A model generated the notes under the pieces. The model did no database searches. It was not told where the DNA came from and was given only the letters and a program-made list of their open reading frames with translations. Made by a program: the position numbers and the translations under genes. 7,829 nucleotides of DNA, taken from positions 1 through 7,829 of the forward strand of contig JAICTU010000437.1 in NCBI GenBank assembly GCA_025936205.1. The letters run 5' to 3'. Position 1 is the stretch's first letter; every line of letters begins with the position of its first letter. The DNA comes from Polyangiaceae bacterium. GTDB lineage: Bacteria; Myxococcota; Polyangia; Polyangiales; Polyangiaceae. Positions 1 through 6,408 of this stretch are shown piece after piece.

Positions 1-1608
1 GGCAATCTGATCGACGGCGACGGCTGCTCCTCGGCCTGCACGATCGAGACCGGCTTCACCTGCCCAGGTCCCGCCGACTGCGAACGCGGCGCGACCGGCG
101 AGTGCGTGCTGCGCGTGCCGGTGGTGTTCCGCGACTTCCCGGCGACGCAACCCGACTTCATCGACAGTCAGAACAGCTGCACCGCGCTCACGCGCGGCGT
201 GGTGGCGCCCAAGCTCAATGCCGCCGGCAAACCGGTGCTCGCGGGAACCGGCGCTGTGCTCACCAATGCGTGCATGAGCACGCCCGAGAATTTCAACGCC
301 TGGTACACGGACCATGCCGGCGAAGTGACGGTGGTCGGTGAGCTGGTGCTGTACCAGAACCCGGACGGCTCTTACGTCAACCGCTACGGCGCCAATGGCG
401 AGAAGTGGACGTACACCGCCAACGGCACGCAGAGCCAGATGGGCGCGACCCTGGCCGCCTGCCAGGCAACCTGCCTGGATCGAGCCATCAACGGCCAGGC
501 GCCGCTGACGGGGCCGCAGCTGCGCTGCGCGGATCAATGCCGGAATGCCACCGACGCGGTGCAACGCTTCACCACGGGTGGGCTGCAGCAAGCGCAGCAG
601 CAGCTCGCGCAGGCCATGAATGCGAATCCGCCGGATCCAGTGGCCATCGCGGACGCGCAGGCGGCGGTGGATGCCGCGCAGGTGCAGCTCGCCGATCTGC
701 AGGCCACGGCCGCTACCTGCACCACGGACTGCCAGGCGCTGCTCGATGCCCGCGTCGCGCCCTGCGTCGCCGGCTGCAAGGTCTGCGACTATCCGCAGAC
801 TGGCTACTGCTACGGCGGCACCCAGCAAACGCTGGACGGCACGCCGCTGTTCTTCCCGGTGGACAGCGTGACGGGCCCGACCGCGAACGCGGTGAAGGCC
901 ACCATTCCCGCGCAATACGGGCTCCCGCCCAACGGCCAGGGCACCAGCGTCTTCTCCGGGTTCCCGACGGAGGACACGGTGTTCCCCGGCGCTCGCCCCC
1001 ACAACTTCTACTTCACGACCGACGTGGAGTACTGGTTCACGTACAGCGCCAACATGAAGGCCACCCTCACCTTCCTCGGCGACGATGACGTGTGGGTCTT
1101 CATCAACGGCAACCTCGCGGTCGATCTGGGCGGGCTGCACGTGCCCTCGAAGGGCTCGGTCACGATTGACGCCGCCGCCAATCAAGTCACGAGCGTCACG
1201 CAGGACGGCCGAGGGCTGGAGACCACGCCACCAACTGCTGCTGCGCCGGTCACGGTGCGCTCGACGCCGGGCGATTTCGGGATGTCCGCCGGCAACGTGT
1301 ACAAGATCGACATTTTCCACGCGGAGCGGAAGATCACCGGTTCCTCCTTCCAGCTCACGCTCGCCGGCTTCGACGCACAGCCCAGCAGCTGCGAGGCGAA
1401 GTGCGGCGACGGCATCCTGAGCTTCGGTGAGGAGTGCGACAACGGCGTAGACGGCAATATCGGCGGCTACGGCGAATGCGATGCGAACTGCAAGCTGGGG
1501 CCGTTCTGCGGCGACGGGGTCAAGGACGTGGACTTCGGCGAGACCTGCGACGTCGGCCCCGGCGGCGACGCCACCTGCCGCGGCTGCAAGATCTTCCAGC
1601 TGCGCTGA
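1..1608 (+). CDS. Secreted Cys-rich fibro-slime / DUF4215 repeat protein (5' end outside window)
   Basis: The frame is open from base 1, so the true start and any signal peptide lie upstream; 535 residues are visible. Residues 1-29 are the tail of a DUF4215 (Myxococcus Cys-rich) repeat, with GNLIDGDGCSSAC. A fibro-slime domain starts near residue 37 (VPVVFRDF, then NFNAWYTD). It resumes at FFPVDSV (about 284-290) and ends near 457, with the hallmark GDDDVWVFINGNLAVDLGG at 360-378 and IDIFHAER at 436-443. Between the two halves, about residues 140-275, lies a Cys-rich helical insertion described separately. Two further DUF4215-like repeats close the protein (CGDG at 468-471 and 503-506), and it ends KIFQLR with no MYXO-CTERM or other anchor. 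Fibro-slime domains are known from cell-surface and extracellular-matrix proteins of slime moulds and myxobacteria. The role here is inferred: extracellular, disulfide-rich, probably in adhesion or matrix. The ligand is unknown. Confidence 0.85.
   Translation, partial: GNLIDGDGCSSACTIETGFTCPGPADCERGATGECVLRVPVVFRDFPATQPDFIDSQNSCTALTRGVVAPKLNAAGKPVLAGTGAVLTNACMSTPENFNAWYTDHAGEVTVVGELVLYQNPDGSYVNRYGANGEKWTYTANGTQSQMGATLAACQATCLDRAINGQAPLTGPQLRCADQCRNATDAVQRFTTGGLQQAQQQLAQAMNANPPDPVAIADAQAAVDAAQVQLADLQATAATCTTDCQALLDARVAPCVAGCKVCDYPQTGYCYGGTQQTLDGTPLFFPVDSVTGPTANAVKATIPAQYGLPPNGQGTSVFSGFPTEDTVFPGARPHNFYFTTDVEYWFTYSANMKATLTFLGDDDVWVFINGNLAVDLGGLHVPSKGSVTIDAAANQVTSVTQDGRGLETTPPTAAAPVTVRSTPGDFGMSAGNVYKIDIFHAERKITGSSFQLTLAGFDAQPSSCEAKCGDGILSFGEECDNGVDGNIGGYGECDANCKLGPFCGDGVKDVDFGETCDVGPGGDATCRGCKIFQLR
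433..810 (+). other. Cys-stapled helical hairpin inserted in the fibro-slime domain (sub-domain)
   Basis: This segment encodes about residues 145-270 of the fibro-slime protein and separates the N-terminal half of the domain from FFPVD. It carries four CX3C pairs, at residues 154/158, 176/180, 240/244 and 255/259, then C262 and C270. Between the second and third pairs is a Gln/Ala-rich heptad-like helix, a Pro-rich turn (NANPPDP) and a second Ala-rich helix. The inner two pairs sit exactly symmetrically about P210 (C180/C240 at -30/+30, C176/C244 at -34/+34). That spacing is what two disulfides joining antiparallel helices would need. Helicity and disulfides are inference from composition and spacing. 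Confidence 0.55.
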
Positions 1609-1624
1609 GCGGAGGCAAAGAATG

Positions 1625-1652
1625 GGGCCGGGCCTCAGCCGCCCGGCCCTTT
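1625..1652 (+). terminator. Intrinsic-terminator-like hairpin after the fibro-slime gene
   Basis: A perfect 9-bp inverted repeat, GGGCCGGGC (1625-1633) and GCCCGGCCC (1641-1649), has a 7-base loop and is followed by TTT (1650-1652). It lies 16 bases after the fibro-slime stop codon and 49 bases before the next plus-strand gene. The very GC-rich stem is what a rho-independent terminator would show, but the T-tract is short. It suggests that the DUF5131 gene downstream is transcribed separately. Confidence 0.65.
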
Positions 1653-1701
1653 CCGTCGCATCGGGGCGCGCACCGGCCTCGTACGCCTGCTAGAACTGGA
1701 G

Positions 1702-2514
1702 ATGGCCAAGACCAAGATCCAGTGGGTGGAGTACGTCTTCAACCCCTGGTGGGGCTGCGTGCAGATCTCTCCGGCCTGCGATCACTGCTACGCGATGGTG
1801 CTCGCGCGTCGCATCGGGCGCAGGCTCTTTGGGCATCCCGTCGAGTGGGGGCCCGGCGGGCAGCGCGGCTACGCGGGCGAGCAGCGCTGGGCAGAGCCGC
1901 TCGCCTGGAACCGCAAAGCGCTGCAGCAGGGCGTCCGCCCGCGTGTGTTTTGCGGCTCGATGATGGACGTATTCGAGGGGCTGAAAGAGCAGCGCCCGTA
2001 TCTGGAGCGCCTGTACGCGCTGATCGAGCAAACCCCGCAGCTCGACTGGCTGCTGCTCACCAAGCGCCCCAACAATCTACGCAAGCTCGGGCCCGCACGC
2101 TGGCCGCGCAATGTCTGGCTGGGCACCACCGTCGAGAACCAAGAGTGGGCGGCGCAGCGCCTGCCCCACTTGCTGGCGGAACAGAGCACGCTGCGCTTCA
2201 TCAGCGTGGAGCCGATGCTGAGCGCGCTCGACCTGCGGCCCTTCCTCGGCCTCGGCGCGGGCCAGGTCAACTGGGTGATCTTCGGGGGCGAGAGCGGCGT
2301 TCAAGCGCGCGGCCCGGAAGAGGCCGTGCGCTGGTACCGCGATCTACGCGACCAGTGCGTGGCCGCGCGCGTGCCGCTGTTTTTCAAGCAATGGGGCACG
2401 TTCCGCCAGCAAGACGCGCAGTTGATCAAGCTGCGCCCCAAGGACCCGCGCCCCGGGCGTGATGAGCCCGCGCTGCTCGACGGCGCCGGCTGGCATCAAG
2501 TGCCGGCGCTCTGA
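1702..2514 (+). CDS. DUF5131 family (phage Gp37/Gp68-like) three-Cys protein
   Basis: The 270-residue product has all the family landmarks: MAKTKIQWVEYVFNPWWGC at the N-terminus, a CX6CX2C cluster (C19, C26, C29 in GCVQISPACDHCYA), LLLTKRP at 117-123, WLGTTVEN at 139-146, SVEPML at 168-173, GGESG at 195-199 and FKQWG at 228-232. The length is normal for the family. No biochemical function is firmly established. The three-Cys cluster recalls radical-SAM iron-sulfur sites, so an Fe-S enzyme acting in the cytoplasm is a reasonable inference only. The ATG at 1702 is the only ATG, GTG or TTG after the in-frame stop at 1608. A GGAG lies directly against it, which is closer than a usual ribosome binding site. 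Family members often occur in phages or next to a TcmP (three-Cys-motif partner) gene; neither is seen here. The 3' end overlaps the convergent DAHP synthase gene by 19 bases. Confidence 0.88.
   Translation: MAKTKIQWVEYVFNPWWGCVQISPACDHCYAMVLARRIGRRLFGHPVEWGPGGQRGYAGEQRWAEPLAWNRKALQQGVRPRVFCGSMMDVFEGLKEQRPYLERLYALIEQTPQLDWLLLTKRPNNLRKLGPARWPRNVWLGTTVENQEWAAQRLPHLLAEQSTLRFISVEPMLSALDLRPFLGLGAGQVNWVIFGGESGVQARGPEEAVRWYRDLRDQCVAARVPLFFKQWGTFRQQDAQLIKLRPKDPRPGRDEPALLDGAGWHQVPAL
2482..2510. terminator. Hairpin across the convergent gene overlap, possible bidirectional terminator
   Basis: GCGCCGGC (2483-2490) and GCCGGCGC (2502-2509) form a perfect 8-bp inverted repeat with an 11-base loop; a G-T pair (2482/2510) can extend it. 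The loop contains the stop codon of the DAHP synthase gene (minus strand, 2496-2498), and the DUF5131 stop follows the right arm. There is no T-tract on either strand, so it may be a pause site or a coincidence of GC-rich coding sequence. Confidence 0.3.
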
Positions 2515-3578
2515 CGCGCGCGCGTGGAACGCCGCGCCACCGCTTCGCTCAGCCGGTCCAGGATCGGCAACGTCTCCACAAACGACAGGCAGGCGTCGGT
2601 GATGCTCTGCCCGTACGTGAGCGGTTGCCCCGGTACGACGTCCTGACGTCCGCCGACCAGATGGCTCTCCAGCATGACGCCACGGATCGGCGACGGCCCT
2701 GCCTCGACCTGGGCAGCCACGTCGAATGCCACGTCGCGCTGGCGCGCGTGCTGCTTCTGGCTGTTGCCGTGACTGCAGTCCACCAGGACCACTTCCGGTA
2801 GCCCGCGCGTGGCGAGCAGGCGAGCGGCGTTGCGCACCGCGTCCGCGGCGAAGTTCGGTCCACTCGCGCTGCCGCCGCGCAACACCAGGTGCCCCGTGTC
2901 GTTGCCGCGCGTCTCGAGAATGGCGGGCGCCCCCTCCTTGGTCAGCGAGGGAAACAGGTGCCGGTGTCGCGCGGCCTGAATGGCGTCGATCGCCACCTCG
3001 AGGTTGCCATCGGTGCGGTTCTTGAAGCCCACCGGCATGGACAGCCCGGAGGCCAGCTCACGATGAATCTGACTCTCCGCCGTGCGCGCGCCAATCGCGC
3101 CCCAGCTGATCGTATCGGTGTAGAACTGACCGAGCGTGGTGTCGAGAAACTCCGTCGCCGCGGGCAGCCCCAGGGATGTGATGTCGATCAGCAGCTTGCG
3201 CGCCAGGCGCAAGCCCTGATTGATGCGATAGCTGCCATCGATGCCGGGATCATTGATCAGCCCCTTCCAGCCCAGCACCGTGCGCGGTTTTTCGAAGTAC
3301 ACGCGCATCACGATCTGCAGCGTCGCCGCGTAGCGCGGCACCACGTCCAGCAAGCGCTGCGCGTACTCGAGGGCCGCGGCTGGATCATGGATCGAGCACG
3401 GGCCCGCGATCACGAGCAGCCGCGGATCATCATCGAACAGCACCTGCTCGATCGCGCGCCGCGCGGCGCCGGTCGCCGCCGCCGCTGCTTCGGGCAATGG
3501 GAGCTCCTCCTGCAGCACCGCCGGGGACACCAACGGCCGGACGCGCTCGATCCGCAGATCATCGGTACGGGCCTTCAT
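2496..3578 (-). CDS. 3-deoxy-7-phosphoheptulonate (DAHP) synthase, class I AroF/AroG/AroH type
   Basis: The enzyme condenses phosphoenolpyruvate with erythrose 4-phosphate, the first committed step of the shikimate pathway to aromatic amino acids, and acts in the cytoplasm. At 360 residues it has the normal class I length. Visible motifs are IAGPCSIHD (57-65), RVYFEKPRTVLGWKGLINDP (92-111), SWGAIGART (158-166), ASGLSMPVGFKNRTDG (176-191), DCSHGNSQK (267-275), ESHLVGG (304-310) and YGQSITDAC (322-330). The four metal ligands expected from E. coli AroG are all present: C61, H270, E304 and D328. The ATG at 3578 was chosen because homology begins there; the frame stays open upstream but runs into the divergent murI gene with unrelated sequence. 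Local motifs mix features of AroF, AroG and AroH, so which amino acid inhibits the enzyme cannot be read from sequence, and I give no paralogue symbol. Confidence 0.96.
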   Translation of the reverse strand: MKARTDDLRIERVRPLVSPAVLQEELPLPEAAAAATGAARRAIEQVLFDDDPRLLVIAGPCSIHDPAAALEYAQRLLDVVPRYAATLQIVMRVYFEKPRTVLGWKGLINDPGIDGSYRINQGLRLARKLLIDITSLGLPAATEFLDTTLGQFYTDTISWGAIGARTAESQIHRELASGLSMPVGFKNRTDGNLEVAIDAIQAARHRHLFPSLTKEGAPAILETRGNDTGHLVLRGGSASGPNFAADAVRNAARLLATRGLPEVVLVDCSHGNSQKQHARQRDVAFDVAAQVEAGPSPIRGVMLESHLVGGRQDVVPGQPLTYGQSITDACLSFVETLPILDRLSEAVARRSTRARQSAGT

Positions 3579-3584
3579 TCTCCC

Positions 3585-3590
3585 AGTATA
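3585..3590 (-). promoter_or_regulatory. Candidate -10 box for the DAHP synthase gene
   Basis: Read on the minus strand, TATACT (five of six matches to TATAAT) lies 12 to 7 bases before the start codon at 3578. GGGAGA fills the gap to the ATG. No convincing -35 box is seen 16-18 bases upstream. If the box is used, transcription would begin at or next to the ATG, giving a leaderless or nearly leaderless mRNA. Confidence 0.35.
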
Positions 3591-3619
3591 CCCCCATGGG
3601 CCTCGCACTGAATCCGCGC

Positions 3620-3625
3620 TATGCT
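3620..3625 (+). promoter_or_regulatory. Candidate -10 box for murI
   Basis: TATGCT lies 34 bases before the chosen murI start, within the 81-base divergent spacer (3579-3659). It would give a leader of about 28 bases. The -35 match is poor (TGGGCC at 3597-3602). This is the best AT-rich element on the plus strand of the spacer, and the call is tentative. Confidence 0.25.
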
Positions 3626-3659
3626 GCGGGCTCCTGTCCCACCTGGGCTGACCAGCGAG

Positions 3660-4532
3660 ATGATCGGCGTATACGACTCGGGTTTCGGCGGCCTCTCCGT
3701 CCTGCGCGAGCTCCACGCGCGCCTACCGGAGCGCGATTTCCTCTATCTGGGCGACTCGGGCCGGGCTCCGTACGGCGGGCGAGACTGCGATACGCTGCTC
3801 GACTTCGGCGAGCAGTGCACCGAACACCTCTTTGACGAGGGCTGCCGCCTGGTGGTGGTCGCCTGTCACACCATGTCGTGCGTGGCGCTTCGCCATCTCC
3901 AGCGCCGCTATGCCGGTGCCGGCTCCGCGCGCCGAGTCCTGGGCGTCACCATTCCCGCCGCAGAAGCCGCCGTGGCAATGAGCCAGGGTCATATCGGCAT
4001 CATCGGCACCACCCGGACGGTCCTGTCGCGCACGTTCGAGCTCGAGATCGCCAAGCTGGGGGGGCACACCGTCTCGCAGCGGGCTGCCCCGCTGCTCGCG
4101 CCGCTGGTTGAAGAGGGCTGGGAGAGCACGGACGTGGCCCGGCAGATCGTCGAGCGCTACGTGCGCGGCTTCGCCGGCATCGACACGCTCGTGCTGGCGT
4201 GCACCCACTATCCGCTGCTCCTACCAGCCTTCCTGGCCTCGTGCAGCGCGCGCGTGCTCGACCCGGCGCCGTTCGTCGCCGGACGCCTCGCCGACTGGCT
4301 CGAGCGGCACCCGGACTTTGATCAGCCCGGTAGTGGCCTGGTCCGGGCGCAGTGCACGAGCGACCCCGAGCCCTTCCGCCAGCATGGCACGCGCTTCTTT
4401 GGCTCCGAGTTGCAAGACGTGGAGCGGCTGGCGGTGGAAGCGGGGCGCCTCCGGCGCCATCTGGACGCGCAACCCATCGTCGGGCAGTTCGTGCGCGATT
4501 TCTCGCGCGATGTCCCACGCGGTCGCCAGTGA
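3660..4532 (+). CDS. murI: Glutamate racemase MurI
   Basis: This cytoplasmic, cofactor-independent enzyme converts L-glutamate to D-glutamate for peptidoglycan. The 290-residue product has the family order of motifs: IGVYDSGFGGLSVL (2-15, general acid/base D6 and S7), YLGDSGRAPYG (29-39), VVACHTMSC (66-74, first catalytic C69), GIIGTTRTV (113-121) and LACTHYPLL (179-187, second catalytic C181 with H183). The start at 3660 gives the canonical MIGVYDSG N-terminus; an in-frame ATG at 3621 would add 13 unrelated residues. The Shine-Dalgarno sequence is weak (GCGAG abutting the ATG). The first cysteine motif reads ACHTMS where most racemases have ACNTAS, a substitution next to a catalytic residue. 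Both cysteines remain, so activity is expected. An aspartate/glutamate racemase of altered specificity is a less likely alternative. Confidence 0.93.
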   Translation: MIGVYDSGFGGLSVLRELHARLPERDFLYLGDSGRAPYGGRDCDTLLDFGEQCTEHLFDEGCRLVVVACHTMSCVALRHLQRRYAGAGSARRVLGVTIPAAEAAVAMSQGHIGIIGTTRTVLSRTFELEIAKLGGHTVSQRAAPLLAPLVEEGWESTDVARQIVERYVRGFAGIDTLVLACTHYPLLLPAFLASCSARVLDPAPFVAGRLADWLERHPDFDQPGSGLVRAQCTSDPEPFRQHGTRFFGSELQDVERLAVEAGRLRRHLDAQPIVGQFVRDFSRDVPRGRQ

Positions 4533-4565
4533 GCGAGCCCGCGCGTCAGTCGCGCTCGCACTTTT
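4533..4565 (+). terminator. Possible terminator behind murI
   Basis: GCGAG-CC-CGCG (4533-4543) can pair with CGCGCTCGC (4551-4559), leaving a two-base bulge and a 7-base loop. The run CACTTTT ends at 4565. The stem begins just after the murI stop and extends into the 3' end of the convergent lipoprotein gene. The imperfect stem and four Ts make this a moderate call. Confidence 0.4.
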
Positions 4566-5148
4566 CCGACTCTTTCAGCTTCTGCTGGAGCGACTGCAAC
4601 CTCTGGCGCAGCTCGCCGCGCAGCGCCTTCAGCTCGGCGGCGTCTCCGCTCTGAGCGCCCGCGGAGGGCTGCGTCAGCAGATCGAGCAGCGCAGCTTGAT
4701 CGGCGACCAGGAGCGAGCTGTTCTGCCAGGGGTCGATCTGATCGATCTGCTCGCGCAGCGCCGGGGCCTCGCGCGTGGCTCGCGCCTGGGCTGCAGCAAT
4801 CTGGGTCTTGGACTTGGCGCGGTCGTAGGCTTTCCTCAAACGCTCGAGCGCTGCGAGCACGGTTCGATGTTGCGGCCGGTGCTCGAAGTCAAAGCAGCGT
4901 TGTCGGTTGCGCTGCTCTTCCTCCTCTTGCTCCTGCCACGGGTCCGTCGCCTTGCGCCCGAGCTCGGGATCCTCCGGGACCGGAGGCTGGCTCCTCGGTT
5001 TGGGGGCGGCCATATCGGCCGGCGCGGGGCTGGCGCCGGCGTTTTCGCTCGCCTTGTCACCGGCGTCCCGCCGGCATCCGTACAGCGCGCTGGTCAGAGC
5101 CGTGATCAGCAGGGCCGTACGCAGGAACATCAGAGCGGCAGTGGGCAT
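4546..5148 (-). CDS. Predicted lipoprotein of unknown function, Glu/Gln-rich and coiled-coil
   Basis: I do not recognise this 200-residue protein. The N-terminus has a hydrophobic stretch (FLRTALLITALTSALYGC) ending in a lipobox-like LYGC, with C25 as the predicted lipidated residue; Tyr at -2 is atypical. Next come a Pro/Ala/Lys linker (about 28-60), an acidic-to-basic stretch QEQEEEEQRNRQRC (72-85), and two charged helical segments (about 93-137 and 168-196) with coiled-coil character. Besides C25 there are only two cysteines, C85 and C197, which could form one disulfide outside the cytoplasm. The ATG at 5148 gives the longest form; ATG at 5130 (M7) would also keep the signal. Neither has a clear ribosome binding site. 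The gene lies 94 bases after the cytochrome-rhodanese gene on the same strand and may be its operon partner. It ends 13 bases from murI, convergently. Confidence 0.7.
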   Translation of the reverse strand: MPTAALMFLRTALLITALTSALYGCRRDAGDKASENAGASPAPADMAAPKPRSQPPVPEDPELGRKATDPWQEQEEEEQRNRQRCFDFEHRPQHRTVLAALERLRKAYDRAKSKTQIAAAQARATREAPALREQIDQIDPWQNSSLLVADQAALLDLLTQPSAGAQSGDAAELKALRGELRQRLQSLQQKLKESEKCERD

Positions 5149-5242
5149 ATGCTAGCGACGCGGAGTGACTTGTGGGGCCGAGCCCTGCCGGATTCTCAGC
5201 GAGGGCTTCGCCGAAATCGCAGCTGATCTGAGCGCCGGGAGC

Positions 5243-6400
<1,158 letters not shown>

Positions 6401-6408
6401 GGCCGAGT

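Noticed and set aside
1434..2462. Plus-strand open frame (342 codons) across the fibro-slime end, the terminator and DUF5131
   Set aside because: It runs through the 9-bp terminator hairpin and is a frame-shifted Arg/Ala-rich reading of two genes that are well supported in the other frame.
1702..2514. Prophage remnant, because DUF5131 is called a phage protein
   Set aside because: No integrase, structural gene, attachment repeat or change in base composition is seen around it, and the neighbours are housekeeping or surface genes.
2889..3611. Plus-strand open frame (240 codons) opposite the DAHP synthase gene
   Set aside because: It is antisense to a gene with complete catalytic motifs, its translation is Arg/His-rich low-complexity, and it has no recognisable domain or start context.
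3579..3716. Upstream extension of the DAHP synthase to base 3716
   Set aside because: The extra 46 residues have no family similarity, would overlap murI, and the ATG at 3578 gives the normal length and an immediate MKARTDD-type start.
4108..5226. Long plus-strand open frame (372 codons) across the end of murI and the lipoprotein gene
   Set aside because: It reads Arg/Ser/Ala-rich shadow sequence with no domain. It overlaps murI, whose motifs are certain, and the lipoprotein, which has a proper signal sequence. High GC content makes such open frames common.
5149..5242. Terminator or regulatory RNA in the 94-base gap between the cytochrome and lipoprotein genes
   Set aside because: Only short arms such as CTCAG/CTGAG and GGCTTCGCC are present, with no T-tract on the minus strand, so I see no supportable element.
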